Shown piece by piece: positions 45,268 through 57,519 of a stretch of DNA of 64,000 bases. Each line of letters begins with the position of its first letter. Positions within the stretch are counted from its first letter, which is position 1. Source of the stretch: Porodaedalea pini (Eukaryota > Basidiomycota > Agaricomycetes > Hymenochaetales > Hymenochaetaceae); contig NBAY01000035.1 of the NCBI GenBank assembly GCA_002794775.1, forward strand, positions 124,001 through 188,000, written 5' to 3'. Under the pieces are notes generated by a model. It did no database searches and was not told the DNA's origin. It saw only the letters and a program-made list of their open reading frames with translations. Made by a program: the position numbers and the translations under genes.

Positions 45268-47497
45268 ATGGACAGCAAAATGCTGACCAGAGCAAAAGCT
45301 TCTCTCCACAAAACCAAGTCGTCTCGTTCCCTTGCCAATCCCAAGGACCCCACCAAGTGTGAGGAGTGTAAATTGGATCTCCCCTATCACAGTCGCAGCT
45401 GTGTTAGTGGCAAAGACAAGCTTTGTGTCATTTGTGGGCACGATAAGACCTTCAACCACAACGATGCCATCTGCGAAGTTGTAGCCAAGAATCGCATCAA
45501 TTGGTCCCCCGATGTCGAAGTGGACACTCATGCAGCCGCCCTGCACAAACAAGGGGATCTTCCCCCCACCCCGATTGTTGAGTCACAGCCTTCCCTCAAA
45601 CGGTCTAATTCTGAGGAAGAGCATAAAGCCCTAGAGCCACCCACCCATGTTGATGACGACATGGAGGCTGACAACCTTTACGTTCCAAGCCTGAGCCAGA
45701 ACCCCCAGGTCGATAACGACATGGACGACACTTCAATTTCGGAATATGAGGACCTGCAAGTCGCCGAACGCGTTTCTTCCTCTTTCATGCACCTGACCAA
45801 GGAAACCATCAATCATATATCGATGCTTATCACTCAACCTTCTTGGACTTCCTCGACGCCGTGGCATGAGGACCCGATTTGCACCGGTAAAGCCCTCACT
45901 GACGTGGCTTCCAACCTTGTATCCTGGCTTAGCAAATCACACTGTTTCGACAATGAAACAGTTAAGGAGAATAAGGCAAACGAAGGGCTTCAAGCCTTCC
46001 ACTCCTCTTTTATCGCATTCACTCACTGACTTTAAACATGTATTTGATGACGTGCATGTGTCTGCACAGGCCATCCGCGAACAACACATCGCCGATAACA
46101 TGTCTTCCATGTCTCGTTCAATTCAGTCTCTCTCTTCTCTTGTCTCCTCTCTTGTCGACAAAACTAATAATCTCAAAAAACAGCTATCTCATTCATCTTC
46201 CATTTCAAAAGCTTTCAACATTCCTTCTTCTGCTAACAAACAACAGGTTAAATTCCTCGCTGAACCCCTTGGTGCTCGTTTCGTTCATGACAACTGGTTC
46301 CCTCCTGACCCACCATCGTCAAGCAACGTGTTCAAACCCCAAAGAACAGACGGACCAATTACGCTGCTGCCATTGCTAATACACGCATTCCAGGATCGGG
46401 TTATCGCATGAGCTCTGAAGGCGTTATCTATGCACCGGACAGCTTCGCTCACTCAGCCCATAACGCCCCAGACCGGGTGGCACAACTATTTATCACCCAA
46501 GGTCAAATCTGTCGGCACTGACAAGGACGGCTTCACCACAGTGACTTATGCGAAAGCGGCCCAGAAGAAACCTAAGGCGACCCCAACTAAGGTGATGTGT
46601 CCTACCGTTGAGAACCCTGATGGGGAAATCTCAACTGTACCATCAATCGTTCTAACGGATCGGTTAATATTCGATCCTCCAATATTAAACGCGTCTACTT
46701 CTCCCTCCCAGGAGACCTAGCAGTCCAACCACTGACACAATCGGTCAAAAACGCTGTAAGGGCTGGCTTGAAGGGCAACCCACTTTTCAAACATCTGGTT
46801 GTGCTGAACGTCGAGTACACCTTGAACAGCAACCTTCTTATCTCATTCACTAACATCCGATCGGATTTCGACACTAACTACCCTTCCCTTGCATCCCAGC
46901 TCAGTCACATCCTCAACATTAGTGGGGCGAAACCATTCATTCCATCCCCGCAGTTCAAAATGGTTATCCCTGGTGTCCCCGTCTATGACAGGGAGTCCAA
47001 ACTGATCTACAGCGAGACCGACATCCTTAACGAAATCTCGGCTCTGCCCAGTTTGAAGGGCGCGAGTTCATGTTCCCACCTAGATTTATGTCGTCCCCTG
47101 AATGCTTGAATGAACGGGACTTTTGCAATGTCTCTGTCGTCATGAAGGACTCAGACCGTCTTTCATTTGACCATTTTTTCCTACACGGCAACCGTTCGGT
47201 CCCTGTCTTCGGCATCATTCGTCATCTTGAGGAGATGAAAGCACGCCCCACAATTAATCAGTGCAACAACTGCCACCGACTGGGGCATCCCGCTTCAAAA
47301 TGCCGCTCAGTAGTGCACTGCGCTATCTGTTCCGAAAACTCATTGCACCGCTATCCACGTCGCTAAATGTGCCCCATGCACTGCAGCTAACAACCTGCAA
47401 TGCGAGCACTTTCGCTCTGTGCATCAACTGCCATGGAAATCACAGCGCTCAGTCCTTGGACTGTCCCGCTCGTCGTAACTATTGCTCTCCTTACTAA
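45268..47497 (+). pseudogene. LINE ORF1 (gag-like), frameshifted
   Basis: Starts MDSKMLTRAKAS. Near the N-terminus are paired cysteine sets (CEECKLD, CVICGHDKTFNHND) that could bind zinc; a serine-rich coiled region follows; the C-terminal part has CNNCHRLGHPASKC and CINCHGNHSAQSLDC knuckles (about 47258-47470). Stops and frame changes near 46029, 46410, 46500-46720 and 47109 break it. ORF1 proteins bind the LINE RNA. Confidence 0.75.
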
Positions 47498-47502
47498 TTC
47501 CT

Positions 47503-50500
47503 ATGACCAAGAAAATTTCCGTTCTTTCCCTTAATATTCGCAGTTCCGCACCTTCCTTTGATTTTCTATTTCGTTCATTTTCATCTACCCATCAAGCGCC
47601 GGATGTTGTTTGTCTCCAAGAAATCCTGGTCATCCAATGAATTTTCTCTTCCAAATCCGATCCTTCTGGTTCACGGGCTTTTGATTCCCGCAATTATGCA
47701 CCCTATACAGCGTTCCTCCCCCCAGTGCCTGGTAAACCCTGGTGCTGTACTTATGTCCACTCCCGCTTGATTCACCGGGTCTCTCTTTACCAAACCCCAA
47801 TCCTTCTCCTAATATTTCAGTTATCTCCATTTCCAGAGACCTTCCTATCTCTTTACTCTTATGGAATGTTTATAATTCCCCTTCCCAACAGGAATTCGAA
47901 TCTAACCTACCCCTTTTAAGTTCGACTTCTAATATTTTTGTCAGCGATTTTAACCGCCATTCCGCTTTGTGGTCGCTCCCCGCACAGTCATCCCAATTTC
48001 ACCTCTCCCGTGTCCTCACTGACTGGATCAGCGAGACCGGTCTTGTCGTTTGCAATCCACCTAATCAACCTACCTATTTCAATCATTCCACAAACAGTCG
48101 GTCTATTATCGATCTCGTTCTTTCGTCTGACGATTTTTCGTCACAAATTTCTGAATCCATTATTATTTCGGACCCGTCTTTAGACATTTCATCTGATCAT
48201 TTCCCTATTATGTTTTCGTTCAACCTCAACATTTTTGACGCCCCATCCCAACCCCCTCTTCGTTCCATTTGCTCTCATGACCTACCGACTTTTATATCTG
48301 ATTTCTGCAATTCAAAACTGTTTTCCTTTGACCTTCAAAACATTCATTTGGCCCAGTCGCTGGACAACTTACTTTTCTCCTTTCAGGATGCCTTGTCTTC
48401 TTTTGCCAAAGCATTCCTCCGCAAACGAAAGCCTCGCACCTACTTCGGCCCCAACGCTTGGTGGTCAGAAGTGTGCTCGAAACTCTATTGCGAGCATTGC
48501 CGAAACCCCTTGGCTGAAACCAAACACCGCCTGGACGTCGAATTATCCAGAGCCAAAACCGCATTCTATGGAGCTCTCCTTCAAAGCTCCAATCAGCGCT
48601 CTATCTGGCACCACCAGTTCACCAGTGTTGCTCATCGCTGATCCCCTATAGGAGCACTTTGAATGCCTAACGGGTCCTTCTCGCTCACCAAGGAGGACAA
48701 AGCCGCCGTGTTTTGCAGCACATTCTTTCCTGCCCCTTTCGTCTCTGCCAGAACTGGTTAATCTTCCGGCTCTATCGGACAGCCCAGTTGTGTCGATAAA
48801 CGACGTGCTCAACGCCCTTCGCGGAATTGATAAAGAGACAAGTCCTGGCAATAACCACATCTCGTATCAACACCTTGCATTGTTGGTCGAACACCAAGGC
48901 CAATTTTTTGCGACCTTTTTTCTACATGCCTCAAATTGGGTCATTTTCCTCTTCCTTTTAAAATGTCCCTTGTCACTTTTATTCCTAAACCCAAACGATC
49001 TGATTTTTCGTGCCCCGGGCGTTTAGACCGATTACTTTGGTTGACACAATCGGGAAACTTTTTGAACATGTCCTTTTTAATTTTCTCCAACCTTTTTTCG
49101 AAAAAAACAACCTACTTCCCAATACTCAACATGGGTGTCGAAAACATTGTTCATCTCTCACTGCATGTTACGAGCTCCTAGCCTTTATTTTTTCTAACCC
49201 TTTCATTTTTCCGGGAGAATCCGTCAAACATTTCGCTCACCTTCGCCGTCACCATTATGTCACATCAATTTTGACATTGGATATTCAGGGTTTTTTTGAT
49301 AACATTTCCCATTCACTCCTTCTTAACAAACTCATTCGTTCAAAAGTCCATCCTAACTTCATTCGTGTCTTGGCAGTCTGGCTCTCTGACCGCCCTATCT
49401 CATTTCATTTCAACAATTTCTTTTCTTCCCCATTTATAAAACCAAACTGTGGTGTCCCCCAGGGATCGCCCCTATCTCCCCTTATCTCAGTCTTTGCTTC
49501 AGCTGAGGTTATCTTTTCTTATTACAAATGTTTCGGTCCTCATCGCCCTTTATTCGCATATATGGACGACCATCTTCTTTCTGCTCAATTGCTCAGCATC
49601 AAAACTAATCTGGTACGACTTCGTAACCAGTTTTCCTTCCTTTCTTCTCAATTCCAAGTGCTTGGTTATTGATTGACCCCAACGCCATCAAACTTTTGCA
49701 TATAATTCCCCACCAACAACTCGCACACTTTCATTTTCGCTCTTTTCTTTCCAATCAGTCTCAGTCCTTCATCCCATCCCTTTCTCTCCCTGGTAATCTC
49801 ATTATCCCACCATCCCAACACCTTACATGGCTTGGGATTATTTTTTCTTTTGACCTTTCGCCTAAACTTCATTTCCAATCGCGCGCAAACAAGGCACTTT
49901 CTACCTTACATCAACGCTCTTTCCTTTTCAACTCTTCCAACGGGGCGCATTTCCAATACACCCGACTTCTATATTTTGGTCTCATTTGTTCCGTTGCCAT
50001 CTACGGCGCAGTTCTTTTTCCTGAATCCAACTTTATCCCATCTCTCTTACAACCTATTCAAAACAGTTTCCTTCATTCTATTCTCCATCATAGCATAAAC
50101 CCTGCCATAGCGGAATCTGTATTTTCCATTCCCCCGCTTGACCTTTTCATCCGTGCACTTTCACAGCGCTTCTTACTTTCCTATTATTCACATTCTACGC
50201 ACATACCAAACAAGAACAGTTATCTTTGCGATTCACTCCTTCCTCACATTTCAATCCCTAAATCACTTCCTTACCCGGTCTTCGTCCCTGTACATTCCAG
50301 TCTTACCCTTACCCCTATTCCAACGTCTGACCAGCGCCAGAGGGCCATTCGCCAATTTCAATTCCTTTTATCTACGACCACCCCCTTACTAATACTTTAT
50401 CTTCACAGATGGCTCCATCATCCTGGATGAAGCTGGATCGGCCAATGGTGGCCACGGATACGTCATTATGCATGATCATGTCAAACTAGCTGTCTTTTCT

Positions 50501-51328
50501 TCAGCAGCGCACTCTCGCTCGAACATATTGTTCGAGGAGCAGGAAGCGCTCATCGCAGCTTTACGCCAGATATCTTCTCTCCTCTCGAAATGTTTAACCC
50601 CGGTACACATACACATTGTTACCGACTCGCTTAATTGCGCCAACCTCATCTTTACCGATGACATTCACCATGCAGACTTTATCATCCTTTTTCGTTGACT
50701 TTGTGGAATATTCCTCGCACTGCACCACCCCGCGTCGCACATCGCTGTCCAATGGCTTCCTTCTCATAGAGGAGTCCTGGGCAATTCCAAGGCTGATAAG
50801 TTAGCTAAAGATGCTGCTTCCAACCATATCCGTGAGTCCATACCGGAATCACTTCCTAACCTTAATGCGCAACTCCAACTCGACCTCCTTCGAGAGTGGA
50901 AAAATCGTATCGTTAATCTACGAGGCCATTGATCGATTGGCGAATCATCATCCTTCATCTTCACCCCTACTCGATCATTTTGCGCATTCCTCAAACTTAA
51001 CCCTGAGAAGAGAATATCCCGCTTAGTTCACGGACACGCCATTTGCATGCTGCTTAACGCGCTCGATCTGCATAATTGTAACCTCAAACCACGTTGCCCG
51101 GATCCCCTCTGCGTCAAGCATGATGTCCATCATCTTCTTAATGTTTGTCCTTTTTTCGCTCACGTCCATCACGGCCTTTTTCGTCAACATATCTTGCCCA
51201 TTACCTTTTCTGATTGGTTTCGTCCCAATAACTTTCTTTTACTACTGAAATTCGCCTATTTTTCGTTTCGTCGCCCCCCGGACACCATGCCTTTTTTCTC
51301 AGAACTTCCCTCCACATATCACTTTTAG
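47503..51328 (+). pseudogene. LINE ORF2 (endonuclease, RT, RNase H), frameshifted
   Basis: Starts MTKKISVLSLNIRS, the usual first strand of the APE-type endonuclease; SDFNRH and SSDHFPIM (about 47940, 48195) are later endonuclease motifs. Reverse transcriptase follows with FRPITLVDTIGKLFEHV, LDIQGFFDNISH, GVPQGSPLSPL and the active-site YMDDH (49560). RNase H begins near 50400 (YFTDGS, then TDS at about 50630). A Cys/His segment CPDPLCVKHDVHHLLNVC lies at about 51090-51150. Frame changes occur around 47640, 47900, 48650, 49672, 50430 and 50700. Confidence 0.85.
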
Positions 51329-51604
51329 CCATACACGGAAATGATCCTTTTCGCCACATATCACCTTTTCTAGTTAACAAATTTTCGAGCGCCTCGTCCG
51401 TTTTCTTTCCTTGCTTTCGCTTCTCTTCCTGTGCGGTTGGATATCTGTTGAGTAGTAGATAGCAGATGCATTATAACAAGAGGATCACGGGATCTGTCAT
51501 GTCACGCGCCTTCAGACTCTCTCTGACCACTACGACTCTGAGAGTTCGTTCTTCTGCAAACGCCTTAGACCTGACGAACTGTGTTCAGGCCCAATCCGAT
51601 AAAC

Positions 51605-52808
51605 ATGCCTAGTGACTTGGACAAGTAAGTGCGTGTCACCGTTTTTTCGTCTTTAAATTCGACACGTTCTCATTCTCTGAAGCCAGATAGCCCAGCTTGT
51701 CCGCTGCGAGCCGATATCGGAAGAGCAAGTCAAGCAGCTATGTTTAAAGGCACGAGAGATCTTGATTGAGGAGGGAAATGTGCAAGTGGTCGATTCTCCG
51801 GTAACAGTGAGTACGCTACGTCGCGAGATCTGGAAGTTGGTTGACCATGAGTCGCCGCCCTGTCAGATATGTGGTGACATACACGGCCAGTTCTGGGACA
51901 TGATGGAGCTCTTCAAGGTTGGCGGCTTCTGTCCAGAGACAAACTATCTTTTCATGGGCGATTTTGTCGATCGCGGCTATTACTCTGTCGAGACTTTCCT
52001 CCTACTCCTCGCATACAAAGTGCGCTACCCCGATCGCATCACGCTCATCCGAGGAAACCACGAATCTCGTCAGATCACGCAAGTGTATGGATTCTATGAC
52101 GAGTGTCAGCGGAAATACGGCTCCGCAAACGTCTGGCGGTATTGCTGCGAGGTTTTTGACTACCTCGCTCTTGGCGCTATTGTTGACGGGAGTGTGTTTT
52201 GCGTCCATGGCGGACTCAGTCCTAACTTACACGGCATTGATCAAGTGAGTCTACTGACTTTTTCCCGCCAGAAACGTACTGAAAGGACTTAGATCCGAGC
52301 CATCGACCGAAAACAAGAGGTACCGCACGACGGACCAATGTGCGATCTTCTATGGTCAGATCCGGACGACATTCAGGGCTGGGGACTCTCGCCGCGCGGC
52401 GCAGGCTTTCTCTTCGGTGGGGACATCACAAAAGCGTTCGCCCACAACAATGCGATTGACCTCATCGCACGAGCACACCAGCTTGCTATGGAGGGGTATA
52501 AACTCATGTTTGACAACACTATCGTTACCGTATGGAGCGCGCCAAACTATTGCTACAGGTCAGATTTCGCTTGTTAACGTAACAATTAAATACTGAGATG
52601 CTGGTTGCAGGTGTGGGAATGTCGCTTCCATTCTGGAGCTCGATGAGCATCTGGCGCAAGAATACAAAGTGTTCCAGCACGCGCCCTCGGTCAGTCCCAT
52701 TGTTTAACTTCAGGAGTTCTTCGTAACGAACTCTAAATCTTTTCCAACTCTACTCAGGATGTCCGTTCGATACCCGCAAAAAGGCCACCAGCTGAATATT
52801 TCCTATGA
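51605..52808 (+). CDS. PP4-type PP2A-family phosphatase catalytic subunit
   Basis: Six exons (51605-51624, 51683-51806, 51867-52244, 52293-52558, 52611-52689, 52758-52808) encode 305 residues, the usual length of PP4/PP6/PP2A catalytic subunits. Metal-binding motifs GDIHGQ, GDFVDRG and RGNHES are intact, as are [14 protein letters not shown] and the C-terminal PAEYFL that is recognised by methyltransferase in the family. LWSDPDD and [14 protein letters not shown] favour PP4 (Pph3) over PP2A or PP6; a PPG1 identity is the alternative. PP4 dephosphorylates DNA-damage and centrosome substrates. The exon 2 acceptor was set to keep [11 protein letters not shown] in frame. A LINE ends 134 bp upstream of the ATG, so the core promoter may be altered. 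Confidence 0.92.
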
Positions 52809-53689
52809 TCATCGACCTGTCTATTCGTGTTTATCGCATTGTTCTCGGTCCAACATCGTCTGCTCTGATCTGTAGCCTTATTTGATCTCTTTTTCCAGAC
52901 TTATGGTCTCTTCCCATGACCTGTTCCTCTGCTGCTTGCGAAAGCTTTGAAGTTGTGCGCGTCGCATCATATACGATCATAACCACCATACTTAACAGAG
53001 CGCGGCTCACAATCTTAGTCTTCTGCCATTGCCATCTGCTGCTCGTCATTGTCGAAGCGTGTCACGGAAGTCTTCTTTTCCGAGCTTGCCTCTACACTTG
53101 AAGTTTTTGCTCACCGGAAGGCGTAAGCGTCAAATCGAGCAACATGATTTTGAGCGTTGGTCTAATTTGCGTACTTCCAAAAGATCTGTCTCACCACAAA
53201 ATCCAATCAGCGTCCCAATTTACCTGTCCCAATTTCACAGAACTCAAGCCGTCGCTCGCAACTTGGACCAGAATTACTCACCTATACTACAGCAGTGGCG
53301 CTTCTCTCGTACGCTTATGTAAAACCCTCTTTTAGCCTTTACGAATTCTGTAAGTACACATCCCGTGACCATCCTCCGTAACTGCCAGACTCCGATGGCA
53401 CGGATTCTAAGTCAACCGAGACAAGCGTTACCTAGGCCTGTAACCAAAAGCTACGTATCTCGCAGCTTGCGCTTTGGCATTGTGATACACTGTCTTGAAG
53501 AAGCTCAGTCTGCCATCCACCTTTCTACCTGCAGCTTCTTATTGACGGTTCCTCATCGCGGTTGTCTCTTTACCTAACGAACCGCACAACAACGTTCTCA
53601 GGCTCGAGGAATCAGTGACTGGGTTTCCAAGTCTCCTCAGCGGTGTCTCGACTTCTGGACTTTGAATCTCGCAAACTCCAACCACGACT
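52809..53689. other. Intergenic
   Basis: About 880 bp between the phosphatase and the FunK1-like gene; ORFs up to 97 codons, none supported. Confidence 0.4.
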
Positions 53690-55121
53690 ATGGCGGCCAC
53701 TGACACAGGCGTTGACCAGCGCAAAAAAACAGGCTATGGTTTTGCTGATATTTCTCAGAGGAGGCCACTCGTCATTTGGAGAGTGGAGAGAGAGCGGTTG
53801 GAAAGGAAAAACACGTCTGCTAGAAACACAGAACTTGGCTTACCTGCGGAACGCGTAGCCGCCTTTCGCACAAGACATAACATAGGATTCGATATGTCCC
53901 AACTCGAATCATTTTTGCGCCCATCACTCTTCCGGATGATTCGAGGGATGGAGACTACCATTTCCCTGCCGTATTCTTCGACCTCTGCATTCGGCTGTAG
54001 GTGCAAGGCTGCTATTAGGGATTCTTGTATCACCGAACGACCTCAGCCTTCTGATAAATCTGTCCACGAAGATATTCATGGAGATACGGCGATGCACACT
54101 CTTAGACTCAGGTCTCATGGGATTATCTTTCATGCTACAGAAGATTTGAGACAAATATATTTCCAAAGCTATGCGAAGCATGCTCTAGGCGACCAAGGCA
54201 AGGGGAAACGATTTAAGGTAGACGAGCATGCCTCGTACTGCGTCGCCTTGACACCAATTGTCAAACCTGTCGAAGCATTCGGCTCTCTCGAAGAACTTCT
54301 GAAGGCCATGAAAGATTACTCCACGAGTATGTGATTTCTAACATCTCGCGAGTTGCGACCGTTCATGTCTTTCTGTCCAGCTATCATCGCTCTTCAAAAT
54401 CATGGTCTTGTGCACAGTAACATCAGTCTGGAGAACCTTTCTATTACTGTGACGGCTGGGAACGGTGTTATCACTAGCTTCGATGATAGAGGCGACCATT
54501 CTGATCGGAGAAAATATCGGCCTGTAAGTATTATTTTTAGCTGCGCATCTGCTGGACGAGCTCTTTTGCTCAATTGTGTTTAAGTACTTCATTCGTACTA
54601 TGCCCGCCAGACTCTTAGCAGCGGACTCTGGGCAATGCCTCAGCTGTTGCGACAGCCTGGAGTCTCTATTCCTTTCTCTGATCTGGATTGTTACCACCCG
54701 CAGTGGGCCTTGCAATCAGAGACGCGCCAATTCGGGCGGATATAAATTCCGCGACACCGAGCTATATAAGTGGAGTAAGCATGATTGGAACTCAAAATCG
54801 AAGAATCTCTCCCGTGTCGCATATGGCAAACAGATGGTCATGTGCTACAGGACTCGTTTCGAGCAGCGTGTTCTAGATTTTGTCCATCCGTTCTTTGCAG
54901 AACTCAGCCCGTGCCTCAGGGCTTTGCGCGCCTTGCTCTTCGATCCACAATGGAAAGAATTTCGAGAAAAGCTCGCTAAACTTGAATCGACGGACTATTA
55001 TACCAGGGCCGTACTCATTAGAATGTTCATTGAGGCATTGGAGGAGAGCGGACTTCGAAGGAGCCGATGGCGGAGAGAGCGGAAGCGAAATTGCCCATGT
55101 CTGACAGAAACACAGTGTTAG
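53690..55121 (+). CDS. FunK1-type kinase-like protein, probable pseudokinase
   Basis: Exon 1 starts at ATG 53690 and runs to about 54329; later exons begin at about 54382 and about 54587. The order matches basidiomycete FunK1-type proteins: N-terminal region with FRTRHNIGFDMS, a lobe ending EELLKAMKDYS, then GLVHSNISLENLSI where the active family has H-R-D-I-S-x-G-N, and TSFDD at the metal-binding site. The region CDSLESLFLSLIWI corresponds to the usual DDLESFFYVL. The C-terminus has RALRALLFDPQW. With Asn in place of the catalytic Asp it should not phosphorylate normally. Junctions are inferred from family alignment and could be off. Confidence 0.6.
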
Positions 55122-55585
55122 GATTATTTGACCAGCGCTCGGGCACCATTCGGACGAACCACGATATAGGGTTCGATGTATCCAACCATGATACGTATCA
55201 GCACGCATCGATCTTCCGATTCATTCGGGGGAGGAAGACCACTACGTTTCTGACAAACTCTGCGACACTTGCGATTGGCTGTGAGGCTACAGACGGAGCC
55301 CCTCGTACCGCCGATAGATCACCGACTCCTTATCACGCATGCTCCGAAGACTTCGACGAAGAAACAAACGAACATACTGCCTCTCTGAAGGCTCGTGCGG
55401 CCACTCAAGGGCTGCATGTCACAGGATTTATGAATCATTTTTATTACCAGAACAGCGCATGCCTTGTCCAGGATGGTCAAGCACGGGGAGAAATTTTGGC
55501 TACAGGGCTCCGCTCAGAGGATAGCCGATGTAAGCTCATTAGACTTTTAGCCAGACCATTGGAGGAAGGAGGGATGGCTTCGTAG
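55105..55585 (+). pseudogene. Partial tandem copy of the FunK1-like N-terminus
   Basis: Starts MSDRNTVLGLFDQRS, then IRTNHDIGFDVSN and FRFIRGRKTTTFL, each matching the first exon of the preceding gene (RNTELGLPAERV, FRTRHNIGFDMS, FRMIRGMETTISL). The frame ends at 55585 with no kinase core. It overlaps the end of the preceding gene by a few codons. A truncated duplicate or a new short protein. Confidence 0.6.
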
Positions 55586-55834
55586 ATGACAGAAGCGTGG
55601 TATCTTGGAGAAAGACTGAGGATAGATCTTTAGAACGAGAAAAAGGCGAATTTATTGAGCAGGGCTGTTTTATGTTACGTTCGCAAAAGCCGTGATAACG
55701 AAAGCAAGTGAAAGATTAAGATAGCAAAACGACAACAATTACGACAGCATGGGAACGATTAATAGTCGGTAGAGTTGAGCTGAGCTTTAACAAGCTGCTG
55801 TGAAGAGTGCGAGCCACTTGCATGCTCGCATCCA

Positions 55835-57519
55835 TCATGTTTCGGTATTGAGCCAGGAATCTTCCAGAAGCTCCTTGGCGGAAAGACGGTCCTTAGGGTC
55901 AAGACGAATGCATTTGTTGAGTAATCCCACAACGCCATCAACGTCCACTTTCTTTTCCAATGTTCCTATCTTCTTGAAGATATCGAAGAAGTTTTGTTCA
56001 ATAGGTTCCATGTCGTCATTCAGCCAGCCTGGTGATAATAAATAACAATGAAATGTCGTTCTAATTGCCAAAGACAAAGAAACGCACCCGTCTCTGGATC
56101 AAGGTACTCCATTGCAAGTTTACTACTGCGAATAGTCTCGGCTGACAGACGCTCATTAGTGTAAAGTGAGCATCTGGAAGAGAAGCAGTCTATCGGGATG
56201 CCATCCTTCTTTATTAGTCTTCATGAGTTTCTGGTCAGCTAGAAATTCGAACGCCTAACTGGGGCGTCACAAAACAATCAAACTGCGCGAAGAGAGTATG
56301 CTACGAACCAGGCAACCAAAGGTCCAGATGTCGACCTTCTCGTTCCATGGAAGACCAAGGACAGTCTCCGGGGCGCGAAGGTCCTCGGGCGTAATATGAC
56401 TGGTGACTTGCTTATCGACAAATTGAGCTACCCGAGGCGTTCCATTAAAGATATCTTTCAAAGGCATCACATCATGGTGCACGCACCGCTGCCAAAGTCC
56501 CCAATCACATATGAACGAGACATCCAATCCTTATAGGCGGGGACCGGGAACGGTTGCGAGACCGCCACTTGCGTGAACTTGTTTCCCCATGTTCGTTCCG
56601 GAGGGTGTCTTTTAGCCGGTTCTTCCTTGATGAAGGACTCAATGTCGAAGGCGGATGAACCGCTGCCTAAGTCCATCAAGATATTCTCGGGCCGAAGATC
56701 TTTGATAAACATTAGCCATCGCACGAAGACAGAGTAGTTGGAACACACCGGTATGTACAATGCCGAGACTGTGCAAGTGAGCCAGTCCAATCAAAGTGTC
56801 TCGGAGCATTTTCTTGATAACAGGTTTCGTAAACCGTCCTTCTATATGTCGAAATACGCCAATCGAGGGTCCCAGGGCATCTGTGACGAGGCAGAGATGC
56901 TCCCCATCCTCATCCTTCCCGGGATGAATGAAATCAGAGAGGAGCGTAAGACAATGGGTCTCTGCCATTCCACGTCCTTGCGCAGCAATGCGTCGAAGAA
57001 CATCTAGCTCGCAGATCTTTCCCTTCTTATAGAGCCTAGTCGCGTCTCCCTTCAACACTTTGATAGCAACGAAACGATCCTCGCTATATAAAAGGCACGG
57101 AGGAGACTCGTCAGGGATGTACTTCGTAAAAGGTGAAAAGGAGCTCACACTGTATCTTTTGCAAGCCAGACGCTTGAATACATTCCCCACCCGAATTTCC
57201 GCAAGATCTCATAACGTCCACCGGGCCCTATACGATCCCCAAATTCAACTTGGATGTATCCAAATCCCTGTCTTGCCATAAGACCACATGGTTCCTCTAC
57301 GAACTCTAGCGTCAGATCCTCCGCCTGTTCGTTCGGATCGTTTTCGATGCGTAGAATAACATCGCCATCCTGCGTTACCGATTGCGACATAGGATAAGTG
57401 GGAGAGCCAGAGTTCAGTGTGTGAGACATCGTAATACGCCGGTTGGGAAAGCGTGAGCGAAGAGTGCAGCGGTGAAGGAGGTTCCTCCTGAGTGTTGGTC
57501 TAAGTAAGAGTCTGTGCAT
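55835..57519 (-). pseudogene. SRPK-like kinase K4 (one-base frameshift)
   Basis: Six exons on the minus strand (57149-57519, 56749-57083, 56487-56699, 56309-56427, 56088-56254, 55835-56028). Exon 5 is 167 nt where K1-K3 have 166: an extra T in the codons for TLHTN shifts the frame near 56168 and ends the protein early unless it is a sequencing error. Otherwise intact: MHRLLLRPTLRRNLLHR presequence-like N-terminus, FGWGMYSSVWLAKD, VAIK, HTDLRPEN, GDFGSG, LRAPETVLG. Exon 3 lacks one codon (WGNKF versus WGDNKF). Lies in the right-hand inverted copy of the K2 block. Confidence 0.85.

Larger units (their letters stand above)
45197..51470 (+). mobile_element. LINE with RNase H domain, degenerate
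   Basis: 6.27-kb non-LTR element flanked by an 18-bp target duplication, TTATAACAAGAGGATCAC (45179-45196, 51471-51488). It has a short leader, ORF1 with zinc knuckles, and ORF2 with endonuclease, reverse transcriptase, RNase H and a terminal zinc-like segment. There is no poly(A); the 3' end reads GTAGTAGATAGCAGATGCA. The presence of RNase H resembles Tad/I-group LINEs of fungi. Many frame changes show it is dead. The coding strand is strikingly pyrimidine-rich in the 48.0-50.4 kb part. Confidence 0.93.
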
